Shown here: piece after piece, positions 49,017 through 59,810 of the stretch
How the letters are laid out: each line of letters starts with the position of its first letter
Position numbering within the stretch: position 1 is the stretch's first letter
Origin: Cephalotus follicularis
Taxonomy: Eukaryota; Streptophyta; Magnoliopsida; Oxalidales; Cephalotaceae
DNA: 64,000 bases
Assembly (NCBI GenBank): GCA_001972305.1
Contig: BDDD01002915.1
Span: 90,641-154,640 of the forward strand
Reading direction: 5' to 3'
The notes under the pieces: generated by a model
The model's database searches: none
The model's input: the letters and a program-made list of their open reading frames with translations, nothing else
What the model was told of the DNA's origin: nothing
Made by a program: the position numbers and the translations under genes

Positions 49017-50332
49017 TGTTGACATTATATGTTACAATCCTTGTTTTAATGATAACAAAACACCTAATGTGTTTGCTTGATGTGAAGGAATCATTATCTA
49101 CGTTAACTTGTGTTGCAAGAAAGTTGAAACTTTCATATCAAAACTTTGGACGTCAACGTTTATGTTGTACGCGTCAATGTGCAGGGAATAGGCACTTGTT
49201 CTGGGTTTGAAAAGATGATTCACGTCAATGTCATCTATATCCGCGTCAACGTGCTATGAAATGATGAACTTCATCAACGTCTTGAGGAAGATGTCAACGT
49301 CAATAGCTTGGACGTTAGAGCAGAAAACAAGTGGCATCAACTTCTTGTCTATAGACATCAAAGCCATATAAAGACGTCAACGCAAATGGTGCACATTAGG
49401 GACAGTAGATTTGGACGTTAACGCAAAGGTATTATGGCGTCAACATCTTGATCTTATACGTCAACGCCATGGCTACGCGTCAATGAGAACAAGACTAAAG
49501 ATGTACAAAAGCTTGGAGTGTTAACGCAGAAAGCTACAGAAGTCAACGCATAATAGGATAGGCGTCAACGGCATTAGTACATGTCAACGCCAATGATAGC
49601 CAGACACGAAATCTGCAAATTTTGAAGGTGCTAAAATGGTGTGATCCTTTCCATTCTTGATTCAAACAGCTCTCTGACGTTCCCTGAAGTCTAGCAACGG
49701 CTACATGCTTCTAAAGACTATAAATAGAGGCTGAATCAAGCTAGACAAACATCAATCAAAACCAAGCAAAGCATTCAAGGAAAATATACAAGTGTTTATA
49801 ATTCATAATTCTTAAAGAGCTTTTGTTCTTGTTATATTTGTTTTCTGAGTTTTATTTTCATATACAACCTTTTAGAGGAAACAGAAAACACAAACATAAC
49901 TTCTTATTTGTGTAACCCAAGGTTGTTAGTACCTTAACTTCAAAAGTTAGGATTTAGCTTTAAAAGTCTGAGTTGGGATTGAACTCGCAAAAGTCCAAGT
50001 TTGGATTGATCTTGTAAAAATCCGGAGTTATTGTTTGTAATCGGTGGCATTACATCCTAGTGGAACCTCAAGTTGCGGCTTGGGAGAGTGGACGTAGGCA
50101 TTGTTGAGACGAACCACTATAATTTGGTTTGTCATCTCTTCCCTTACTCATTTAATTATTTGCAAGTTATTTTCTGGTTTATAATTGCTTAAGTGTATTT
50201 TGATTTATTGTTTGCATGCATCGGTTAAAGTTTGATTGCTTTTATCACTCTTGTTTTTAAGTTTCAAAAAGAGGTGGTTATTTTCCGCATAACCAATTCA
50301 CCCCCCTCTTGGTTGTTTTTGTGGACCTATCA
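49017..50332 (+). repeat. 5' LTR of P
   Basis: 1,316 bp, TGTTGACATTATATG to CCTATCA. A TATA box (TATAAATAG, 49720-49728) follows the repeat cluster. It aligns closely with the 3' LTR at 54216. Confidence 0.9.
49151..49588 (+). repeat. GCGTCAACG-type repeat cluster in P 5' LTR
   Basis: At least fifteen imperfect copies of (G/A)CGTCAACG(C/T) occur in about 440 bp, for example near 49151, 49170, 49212, 49233, 49273, 49291, 49374, 49436 and 49564, ending some 130 bp 5' of the TATA box. The complement CGTTGACG contains TTGAC and TGACG cores. The cluster is repeated in the 3' LTR (54348-54660 and 56768-56883). Confidence 0.78.
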
Positions 50333-50334
50333 AT

Positions 50335-50345
50335 TGGTATCAGAG
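50335..50345 (+). other. Primer-binding site of P
   Basis: TGGTATCAGAG, two bases after the LTR end; perfect tRNA-iMet primer core. Confidence 0.9.
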
Positions 50346-50385
50346 TGGTTGTTATCATTAATCTTAATTGAGATAATCTGATTTT

Positions 50386-51996
50386 ATGGCAACCTTTTTT
50401 GATGATAATATTAGTCAATCTATTAATAAGCCTCCTAGGTTTGATGGAAACAGTTATAGTTATTGGAAAACTTGTATGACTATTTTCATTCAATCGTTGG
50501 ATTATCAAGTATGGAATATTATCACAAATGGACCTGAGATTCCTACCAAATTAGTTGATGGTCAAATGGTTTTGAAAATGTATAATGAGTTTAATGATCA
50601 TGACTGTAAATTGCTTCAATTGAATGCTAAGGCAAAGCATGTAATTTTCTGTGCATTAAGTCCTAGTGAATTTAATCGTGTTTCATCCCTTGATTCTGTA
50701 AAGGAAATGTGGGATAGGTTAATGGTTACCTACGAAGGTACCAACCAGGTAGAGGACACTAAAATCAATAGATTAGTGCAGGATTATTAGCTTTTCACTA
50801 TGCATGAAAATGAAAACATTTCTAGTATGTTTGCTCACTTTAATGATATTATAAATGCTTTAAAAGGCCTTGGAAAGGTCTATACTAATCATGAACTTGT
50901 GAGTAAGATACTTCGGTGTTTACTAAAGTCATGGGAACCAAATGTCACGGCAATAGAGGAAGCAAAAGATTTGCCTACTCTTCTGTTAGAAGACTTATTG
51001 GGATCATTGATGACTCATGAACTACAAATGAGTGACCAAGTAAAGAATGAGTTGAAGAAAAAGACAATCGCTTTGAAAGCATCAAAAGATGAAGAAAGCG
51101 ATGAAGACAAAGATGAAATGGCATTACTTACAAAAAGAATTAGAAGAATTCTACTTGACAAGAGAAACTTCTCAAATAGGCAATTGAAGAAGTTCCAATC
51201 AAAAGGAGATTCGAGCAAAAGTGACAAAGAAGAAAAAGAAGTAATATGTTACGAATGCAACAAGCCGGGTCACATAAGACCGGATTGTCCAAAATTAAAG
51301 AAGATAAAGGACAAAAAGAAAGCAATGATCGCGGCTTGGAGCGATAATGATGATTCAAGTTCGGACGAGGACGAAAACGAAGAAATTGGCAATATAGCTT
51401 TTATGGCTATGGAAGAGGATAACCATGTATGTTCCACTTCTCTTATTTATAATGATCTTGTAAGTAAATACAATGAGTTGATCGATGTCTTGAATGATCT
51501 TAACAAGGAATATAAATTGTTAAAAGAATTAGATAAAGATAGAGCTAAAGAAAATATGGAATTGAAAAATATTGTTTTGAATATGAAAAATGATGTATGC
51601 TTGATTGAAAAGAATTCAACTTTAGAGAAAGAAAATTCTGAATTGAAAATTGAAATTGATGCTTTAAGAAAAACGTTTTCAAAATTTTTAAATAGTAATG
51701 ATAAACTTGATAAGTTGCTAGAAAGGAACGTTGTGTTTTTGACAAAGCCGGTTTAGGCTTTGATGAAATGAACAAAGTTCAACATTTTAACAAGTTATTA
51801 GAAAGAAAGAAAAATGTGGTTAATTGTATTTTTTGTGGAAAATCTGGACATTTTTCTACCAATTGTTGGTTTAAAAGAACAAGTACAAAAGTAAAAAGGA
51901 TATGGGTTCCGAAATGAACTTTTCCCACTAATGCAAAAGGACCCAAAACCTTTTGGGTACCAAAAAAGATGAACTTTTTGTCTTGTAGGTGTGCTT
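50386..51996 (+). pseudogene. gag: Sirevirus-type gag of P, nearly intact
   Basis: The ATG at 50386 opens with NKPPRFDGNSYSYWKTCMTIFI, characteristic of Copia gag of the SIRE type. One TAG at 50788-50790 interrupts an otherwise open frame of 457 codons to 51756. The first knuckle CYECNKPGHIRPDC is at 51247-51288, followed by an acidic segment and a long coiled coil (about 51430-51720). A frameshift near 51735 moves the rest to another frame, which holds a second knuckle CIFCGKSGHFSTNC (51825-51866) and two WVPK words. In autonomous relatives protease follows here; in P it does not. Confidence 0.85.
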
Positions 51997-52535
51997 GAGG
52001 AGAATTGGACATAAAGATGACCCAAGCACACACACTCTGTAAGTGTTTAATGCTTTAATTGATTGATATGATTCATGTGTTACATAATGAATTTGTTTGA
52101 TGAATATTTAGAGTATGCAATATTTTGTTTGATGCCATATCTCTAAAATAATTTGATAAAGTTTTTAAAAGAAAAAGTTTTAAAAAATCAAAAATTTTTA
52201 TTTTCGCATCAACGCTATATATTAACGTCAATGTTAATATACACGTTAACGTATAAACAATCTTTTGTTTTTTACCCGTTAATGAAAATGTTTTCCCTTC
52301 TGTGCCTTTAGCGTCCACACTAGATATTGGCGTTAGCGTTATTATCCCCTGTACATGAAAGTACACGATTAACGTCAACGTGTATGTTAGACGTCGATGC
52401 CTAAACTGCAGATTTATATTGATTTGGGCTGTTTTTGTCGACAACGATTCGCATCTCCCTCTCTCAATTTTTTTTGTTTTTTGCAAAATCACTTTTTAAC
52501 CTAAAAACGCCTGTTTCTCACCAAAATCTTCTACA
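51997..52535 (+). promoter_or_regulatory. Intergenic region of P with repeated GTCAACG motifs upstream of accessory ORF
   Basis: AT-rich, no protein motif. From 52205 to 52402 it holds a second cluster of LTR-type words: CATCAACGC, TTAACGTCAATG, ACGTTAACG, GGCGTTAGCG, TTAACGTCAACG, ACGTCGATGC, the same core as in the LTR of P. A pyrimidine-rich stretch (52452-52480) precedes the ATG at 52536. I infer a separate promoter or leader for the accessory ORF; there is no direct proof. Confidence 0.45.
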
Positions 52536-53779
52536 ATGCCAAAGAAGCACTCGTCTGGTGGAGGAAAAACTTCTGGGGCAAGATACAAAGGAAGCTATAC
52601 AACAAGTAAAGTCCTCTGTGAAAGGGTTGTACACTTTGATTTTACAACATGTGATAATTTCTCTTTAGAACAATGGTTTTATGCTCTAGGATGGAGAGAC
52701 TATTTCGCAATTAATGTCCCTTACTACGTAGAGGTTGTTAAAAAGTTTTATAGTAACATATTCAATGTTAGTGATGGATGTGATGCTGTGGAAATTAAGA
52801 CTAAAGTGGATAAAACAGTGATAAAATTTGATGATAAGCAGCTAGGTGAGACTCTAGGTGTACCTACTGAGGGGTCTAGATTCTTTAAGACCAAAAAATG
52901 GCCAGAAGATCTGGATTTGGTCTTGGAAGATGCTTAAGGGTAATCTATCCGAATAAAAATGTATTTGGAGGCATGGCAAAGCCTGCCAATTTACTAGGTG
53001 CTGAGTATAGGCTGCTCCACCACATTGTTGCCACCCATGTTCTACCTACCTCCGGTGGACATGAGAAGATGAGTTACCAAGATTTATAAATAACGTGGCA
53101 TGTGGTAAGTGGAAAGCCTCTGAATTTACCCCTTATGATCATGAAGAATATGATTAGAGCCTCTTACAAAGTAGATGGTGCATTGCCTTATGGGATGGTG
53201 ATTGCCCAGATCATTTCCCATTTTGGTATTGTGGTTAGCGATGAAGTTGCGTCTAAAGTTGATGTAGGTGGTAACTATAATGCGTCTTCTTTTAAAAGGA
53301 TGGGCTGGAAAAGGGAGTTTGAAGCTGGGAAAGGAAATGTGTGGCTGCCTAAGGAAGGTGGAAGGAAGAAAAGACGGGTTGAGGAATAAAATGCTGAGGA
53401 GCAAAGTGAACCTCAAAGGGCTAGAACCACCCCTGCCCCACAAACTGCCAATAGCAGCAGTAATTCTCTAACTTTGGAGTCCATTTTAGATGAGATAAAG
53501 AAACTCAATACTAAATTGAACATGATGGACATCAAGATGGATAATTTGCGAGGAGAGTGTCTGGATCTCTTTGATGATCAAAGGAGAAGACATGGAAGAC
53601 TAGAGAAGAAGCTCACAGCAAAAGGTGTCATTGAAGCTAGTGACATTTCTGAATCCGGTGAAGAAGAAGAAGGGACTGGTGAAGAAGTAGGATCTCAAGA
53701 AAGTTTTTATGTTGGATACAATGATATTTTTTTGGAATACAATGTTATTTTTCGTTTATGTTTTTATGATATGCATTGA
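52536..53779 (+). pseudogene. Accessory ORF of P: plant-specific transposon-associated protein with coiled coil
   Basis: The first part (52536-52937) begins basic (MPKKHSSGGGKTSGARYKGS) and contains WFYALGWRDYFAINVPYYVE-VVKKFYSNIF and KQLGETLGVPTEG. After a frameshift near 52900-52930 one frame runs to 53779 with stops only at 53087 and 53387: AEYRLLHHIVATHVLPTSGG, GKPLNLPLMIMKNMIRAS, LPYGMVIAQIISHFGIVV, SFKRMGWKREF, a basic GGRKKRRVEE (possible nuclear signal), a coiled coil (ESILDEIKKLNTKLNMMDIK onward) and an acidic tail. The pattern recalls the family annotated as putative plant transposon protein (PF20167). Function unknown. It stands where pol should be; total about 410 residues. Confidence 0.65.
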
Positions 53780-54215
53780 AATTCTGACTTATTGAATTTT
53801 TCTGGGGGAGTTTGTCCCGTTAAATTCTGATATATTTTTTTTTAATGGTTTAATCCCTGTTTTTTGATGATGATGCATCTTTTCAGGGGGAGTTTGTTGG
53901 TTTATTCCTTACCTTTTTGATGATTTCCAAAACGGGGGAGTAGTTTAATGAGTTTATATGAGTAGTTTAATGAGATTATATGTTTTTTATGTTATGTGAT
54001 TAAGCTTACATTGGTATGAGTATTATTGAGATATGTTTGAATGCTTTTTAATTAATGCTAAGGTTATTGTTAAAGAGAAAAATGGTTATCTATGAGACTC
54101 TTTATGCTTAAAATGATAAACAAAACTTTGTAGCATATATGTCAAAGGAATGCTAGTTTATGCATTTTTTATACTTTTATTGTGTTTGTTTTGTCATCAT
54201 CAAAAAGGGGGAGAT
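53780..54215 (+). other. 3' untranslated region of P with four polypurine blocks
   Basis: GGGGGAG occurs at 53804-53810, 53886-53892, 53934-53940 and 54207-54213; the last, preceded by CAAAAA, abuts the 3' LTR and is the functional polypurine tract. Repeated upstream polypurine tracts are a known Sirevirus trait. No coding is seen. Confidence 0.75.
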
Positions 54216-57200
54216 TGTTGACATTAAATGTTACAATCCTTGTTTTGATGATAACAAAACCCCTAATGTGTTTGCTTGATGTGAAGGAATCATTATCTAA
54301 GTTAACTTGTGTTGCAAGAAAGTTGAAACTTTCATATCAGAACTTTGGGCGTCAACGTTTATGTTATACGCGTCAACGTACTGGGAATAGGCACTTGTTC
54401 TGGGCTTGAAAAGATGATTCACCTCAACGTCATCTATATCCGCGTCAATGTGCTATGAAATGATGATCTTCGTCAGCGTCTTGAGGAAGACGTCAACGTC
54501 AATAGCTTGGATGTTAGCGCAGAAAACAAGTGGCATCAACATCTTGTCTATAGACGTCAACGCCATATCAAGACGTCAACGCAAATGGTGCACATTTCGG
54601 ACAGTAGGTTTGGATGTTAACGCAAAGGTATTATGGCGTCAACATCTTGATCTTATACGTCAATGCCATGGATACTCGAGTCCGCTAATAGGTCAAAGCA
54701 AACTCCGAGGATCGATTGCGTTACGTGGGGGTGAACCGTTACATCCTTTGGTACTCTTATCTAAAAGTACATTACATCATAAACTCATGTCTTGCAACAT
54801 AATACATAATTTTAAATTCAAACCTTATACATTCTCATCATATCTAAAGGTACCACAACCATAGCATTCTTAAAAATTTGCACAGGATCATCCTTCTACA
54901 TAAACATATAATACAGCACAAAAACTTTGTTCTTATTACACATCCAAACATTTATGCAAACATTATTGCATAGCCTTTCTTTCACAAAAACTCCTTCTTA
55001 AGAGCTCCCTCTAAACTCGCATTCTCCTCGTAATCCTTTCCTGAAAACAATTTATTTGAAAACAAACATTCAAACGAATGAGCTCAAAATAGCTCAGTAA
55101 GGTATTTTTACTGTAAACACATTTCATCGTAACCTTTTTCTAGTCAACATATATGACTAAAACATTTCATAAAACATATCACTTTTCTAGTTAAAATCAT
55201 AACTAGATCATTTCGTAAACATGAAAGTCATAAAAACCTTAATGAACCCTTTTACACCGCTTCACCGGGGCATTGTGCACTCCCCCGACTACTATCCTTA
55301 CATCACATGCATGTCCGCGAGCACTTTACGCTCCATTAACATTGAGCATCTCGCTCCATTCCCCTTGGATCGCAATCCAAGGGTGGTTTATTCATCATTT
55401 ACTTTGAGTGATCAGCTCAAAGTATTCATAAAAATCATTTCATAACATTTCTTCCACAATTCATAAACCTTTCTCTTCATTTGAGTAACTGACTCAAATG
55501 AGTTCATAAAACAGTTTTACATAGCTTTGCTAAAACTGATCATTCATATAGAAAGAAGCATTTTCAGAGAAAACTTAAAACATTAACATTAAAGTATACA
55601 TATTTACGAATTCAAAAAACTCAAGATCATAACAAGTGGTTTGGAATTGAATCCGTTATGAATTTTTGAAAGTGGCTGGTTCCATATGAAAATAGGGCAT
55701 GAGCAGTAAAATGAAACATTGATTCTCATCAAGAAATCGACAGAATTTCGAGATACATAAAACATAACAGTTAAAGAGGACATCTTAAGGTTTTCAAAAC
55801 ATCCAAGCATTTAATTTTTCGTCAAGAAACGAGCAAGATATGATTTAAAGAATTTTCTTCATAATCAAGGAATAAAACTGTACTCAAACAGCAATTTAAA
55901 ACATGGATTTTCGTCAAGAAATAGATAGAATCTTCAAACGTGCAAAGCATAAAAGTCAGAGAGGACATCTTAATGTTTCCATAACATTCAACCATTTAAA
56001 AATTCATCAAGAATTGAGAAATATATGAATAAAACAATCTACTGCATAATTTTGAATCAAAACAGAGGAAGCTTTGACATAAATGGGTATATAATTTCCT
56101 TACTTTGCTTTAGAATTTCTTTCTCTCTTAGCTTTGTCGAAATCTCCACTTATTCCAAGCAGAAACCACTTCCTATCCTCAGCCAAAATGACTGAGTTCA
56201 GCCCTCTTTGTCATTAAATAGAATGGTTACTTGGGAGGCAAGTGTTCTCCCTCTCTCACATGACTCAACTCCCTCACTTGGCAGCCCATGTGTTTAAAAT
56301 CAGCCAATCCAAGTGGTGGCACTTGTTAGATCATCTGATAACATCTCAAATCATTCATCCCGGGCCTGCCACATGTCCAAAATTAAAGATTTTTACTCAC
56401 AAAATGCCAAAAAGTCAGATTTTACAATTTGTCTGTAGCTCAAAGCGTCGATACTTTCTCCTTAAGCATCGCCGGTCACGGGCTTGTCCTGAGTTCTCGA
56501 ACTCCTATCCTGACTAAAGCACTGACGCTTTCTTACAAAGCGTCTCTGCTTTAAGTCTCGTCTAGGTCAGCTGACACACTTGACTTCAACGCATCGACGT
56601 TTACAAATAGAGCGTCGTCGGTTGCCTCCAAAGCGTTGACTCTTTACCTGGAACCGTCGGGTCATACTACGGGTCATATTACGGGTCCCTTGAAATATTT
56701 ACCAATTTACACAATAGAAATCTTTCCATAATTAATATCTTTAACATAAATTTGGGTCATTACAATACGCGTCAATGAGAACAGAACTAAATATGTACAA
56801 AAGCTTGGAGTGTTAACGCAGAAAGCTACATAAGTCAACACATAAAAGGATAGGCGTCAACGCCATTAGTACACGCCAACACCAATGACAGCCAGACATG
56901 AAATTTGCAAATTTTGAAGGTGTTAAAATGGTGTGATCCTTTCCATTCTTGATTCAAATGGCTCTCTGACATTCCCTGAAGTCTAGCAACGGCTACATGC
57001 TTTTGAAGACTATAAATAGAGGTTGAATCAAGCCAGACAAACATCAATAAAAAACAAGCAAAGCATTCAAGCAAAATATACAAGTGTTTATCATTCTTAA
57101 AGAGCTTTTGTTCTTGTTATATTTGTTTTTTGAGTTTTATTTTCATATACAACCTTTTAGATGAAACAGAAAACACAAACACAACTTCTTATTTGTGTAA

Positions 57201-57514
57201 CCCAAGGTCGTTAGTACCTTAACTTCAAAAGTTAGGATTTAGCTTTGAAATTGAGTTGGGATTGAACTCAAAAAAGTCTAAGTTTGGATTGATCTTGTAA
57301 AAATATGGAGTTACTATTTGTAATCGGTGGGATTACATCCTAGTGGAACCTCAAGTTATGGCTTGGGAGAGTGGACGTAGGCATTGTTGGGCCGAACCAC
57401 TATAATTTTGTTTGTCATGTCTTCCCTTACTCTTTTAATTATTTGCAAGTTATTTTCTTCTTTATAATTTGTTGATTATGTTTGATTGCTTTTAGCACTC
57501 TTGTTGTTAAGTTT
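54216..57514 (+). repeat. 3' LTR of P, split by solo LTR I and truncated at an N
   Basis: 54216-54675 and 56765-57514 together match the 5' LTR (49017 to about 50268). The last 60-odd bp of the LTR are missing: sequence stops at GTTT and an ambiguous base (57515), after which integrase coding of E/F resumes. Confidence 0.85.
54676..56764 (-). repeat. Solo LTR I (H family) inside 3' LTR of P
   Basis: Interrupts collinear LTR sequence of P. In element sense it starts TGTAATGACCC (plus-strand GGGTCATTACA ending at 56764). Its end block GGTTCACCCCCACGTAACGC matches the end of solo LTR H, but about 16 terminal bases present in H are lacking at 54676. ATAC lies on both sides. A GCGTCG / GCATCGACG-type cluster is at 56445-56660. 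A small frame at 56242-56517 has no recognised product. Confidence 0.75.
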
Positions 57515-57515
57515 N
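57515..57515. other. Ambiguous base (N) at a nested junction
   Basis: The only N in the window lies exactly between truncated 3' LTR of P and resumed integrase of E/F. Confidence 0.95.
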
Positions 57516-57950
57516 TACCTATCTACTGAATTCCTAGATTATCTGAAGGATAACAGAATTCTCTCTCAGTGAACACCTCCTGGAACACCATAGTATAATG
57601 GTGTTTCTAAGCAGAGGAATTAGACTTTGATGAAAATGGTCCGGTCCATGATGTCTTTTGTGAATCTTCCTTAACATTCTGGGGTTTTGCACTGCACACT
57701 GCAGTGCACATCCTAAATTGGATTCCTTCAAAATCTATCCCATCCACGCCATACGATGTTTACAAAGGGAGGAAACTTAGCCTCAACCATTTGAGGGTTT
57801 GGGCCTGTCCAACTTATGTTAGAAGGGCTGAGCTTTCTAAGCTGGAGGCGCTAAAGGATAATTGCCAGTTTATGGGGTATCTTAATGAGACAAGAGGATA
57901 CTTCTTTTACCATCTCAGTGATCAAAATATATATGTTTCGCAATATGCTA
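57516..57950 (+). pseudogene. pol: Copia integrase, C-terminal half (E/F)
   Basis: Resumes in frame after P with YLSTEFLDYLKDNRILSQ, then a stop, TPPGTP, a stop, and YNGVSKQRN, where the catalytic Glu block lies; the third catalytic residue position reads Lys. From about 57704 the frame is open: HILNWIPSKSIPSTPYDVYK, then LRVWACPTYVRRAE and the post-integrase region. Nearly all lesions look like C-to-T or G-to-A transitions. Confidence 0.85.
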
Positions 57951-59320
57951 CATTCCTAGAGAAGGAATACCTGCTTGCAGGGAGCAGTGGTAGCAAGGTG
58001 GAGCTGAGAGAGCTGTCACCTGGTGAAAGCCCAAAGGATGAGGAGGAATTAGAGGTTCAACCCTCTACAAACACTGTTGGGGAAGGTTCCCAACCTAGGA
58101 GTGGATCTCAGTTAGGCGCTCCTTTAACGAGGAGATCAGGCAGAGTTCCAGTCCCCCCTCAGAGATATGGCTTTCTCGTTGGGGACACTAAGGAACTCAA
58201 TGACATCGATGATGATGAGCCTGTCAGCTACAAGGAGGCACTAAAGAGCACTGAATCTGCGGCATGGTTAGAGGCCATGAAATCTGGGATGGGCTCCATG
58301 GATGCCAACCAAGTATGGAACTTGGTCGATGCACCTGAGGGTATTAAGCCTATTGGTTGCAAATGGATCTTCAAGAGGAAGATTGGCGCCGATGGTAAGA
58401 TAGAGACTTACAAGGCACGATTGGTTGCGAAAGTTTATAGGCAAAGACACAGAATAGACTATACCAAAACTTTCTCACTAGTAGCTATGCTTAAGTCCAT
58501 TTGAATATTTCTTGGTATTGTCGCTCATTACGATTATGAGATATGGCAAATGGATGTCAAGATAGCGTTCTTGAACAGCCTTCTTGAAGAGGACATTTAC
58601 ATGTCCCAACCCCAAGGTTTTGCATCCATGGAGCATCCACAGAGAGTGTCTAAGCTCCAAAGGTCGATCTACGGCCTTAAGCAAGCGTCCCATAGCTGAA
58701 ACATCCGTTTTGACGAGACTGTTAAGACTTTTGGTTTCATCAAAAATGTTGATGAGCCTTGGGTTTACCAGAAACAGGATGACACGAATATCACGTTCTT
58801 GGTACTATACATGGATGACATACTAATCATAGGGAATGATGTGGGTATGTTACAGTCCATTAAAGAATGGTTATCCAAGAACTTCTCCATGAAGGATTTG
58901 GGAGAGGCATTATATGTATTGAGTATAAATATCTATAGAGATAGATCTAATACATTGCTGGGACTCTGCCAAAGCTAGTACATTAGCAAGGTGCTGAAAC
59001 GGTATGGCCTTGAGAATTCCAAGCGGGGCCTTCTTTCGATTGCCTAGGTAATCACCTCTCCAAGAGGAAGTCTCCACAGACAAATGAGGAGAGGATTCGC
59101 ATTAGTAGGAAGCCATATGCTTCGACAATTGGCTCTATCATGTACGCCATGCTATGTACTAGGCCTGATGCTGCCTACACCTTGAGAATGGCTAGTGGAT
59201 TTCTGTCCGACCGAGGTGAGAAACACTGGAAGGCCGTCAAGGGGGTACTGAAATACCTAAGAAGGACTGGGATACCTTCTTTGTCTATGGAAGAGACTGT
59301 GAATTGAAATTAGAGGGTTT
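57951..59320 (+). pseudogene. pol: Copia reverse transcriptase (E/F)
   Basis: A linker (FLEKEYLLAGSSGSK, SPGESPKDEEELE) leads to RT: SYKEALKSTESAAWLEAMKS, VWNLVDAPEGIKPIGCKWIF, then a stop at 58502, QMDVKIAFLN (first catalytic Asp), SIYGLKQAS, and VLYMDDILIIGND with an intact YMDD box at 58808-58819. Several stops follow (58697, 58975 region and beyond). Confidence 0.87.
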
Positions 59321-59810
59321 TACCGACTCTAGTTAAAATAGTGATCTGAATGATCACAAATCCGTGTTGAGATATGTCTTTATCCTGAACGGAGGTGCTG
59401 TGAGCTGGAGGAGTTCCAAGCCGGAGAGTGCTACTGACTCCATGACTGAAGCGGAATATGTTGCCGACTCAGATGCCACTAAGGAAGCTGTTTGGATGCG
59501 AAAGTTTGTTGCTGAACTTCATGTGGTTCCAACCATTGCACGTCTAGTTGTGGTATACTCTGACAACAATGGGGCTGTTGGACAACCCAAACAACCCTGG
59601 TCTCATCATCACTCCAAGCACATACAGTGATGGTATTACCTGATTAGAGAAATCATCAACAGAGGAGACATTACCCTTGAGAGAGTTGCCACGAAGGCAA
59701 ACTTAGCAGACCCACTTACCAAGGCCTTGAGCAGCACAATTCTAAAGAGACATCGGAGTGCTATGGGCTTAGGTTATCGGTCATCGTGGCTATCTGGCCA
59801 AGTGGGAGAC
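59321..59810 (+). pseudogene. pol: Copia RNase H and polypurine tract (E/F)
   Basis: YVFILNGGAVSWRSSK, TEAEYVADSDATKEAVWMRK and VVVYSDNNGAVGQPKQP carry the Copia RNase H blocks; a stop at 59628 precedes WYYLIREIINRGDITLE and KANLADPLTKAL, the usual C-terminus. The polypurine tract GGCCAAGTGGGAGA (59796-59809) abuts LTR F. Confidence 0.87.

Larger units (their letters stand above)
49017..57514 (+). mobile_element. Sirevirus-like non-autonomous Copia element P (gag plus accessory ORF, no pol)
   Basis: LTRs (49017-50332 and 54216-57514, the latter holding solo LTR I) flank about 3.9 kb with a primer site, gag, an accessory ORF and several polypurine blocks. No protease, integrase, RT or RNase H motif occurs between them. 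Gag, the double knuckle, the WVPK words and repeated GGGGGAG tracts fit the Sirevirus (SIRE/Maximus) lineage. P sits inside the integrase of E/F between codons for GGEY and LSTEF; AATAC precedes it (49012-49016), while TAC remains after the N at 57515. Confidence 0.82.

Noticed and set aside
49151-49588. CRISPR-like array of short repeats in LTR P
   Set aside because: Repeats are only 8-10 bp, imperfect and irregularly spaced, in a plant LTR; no cas genes.
50335-50345. Part of a tRNA-Met gene
   Set aside because: Only the 11-12 bases complementary to the tRNA 3' end are present beside an LTR end; it is a primer site.
52073-52492. 139-residue minus-strand frame upstream of the accessory ORF
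   Set aside because: It arises from the antisense of the motif cluster and AT-rich sequence; no family resemblance.
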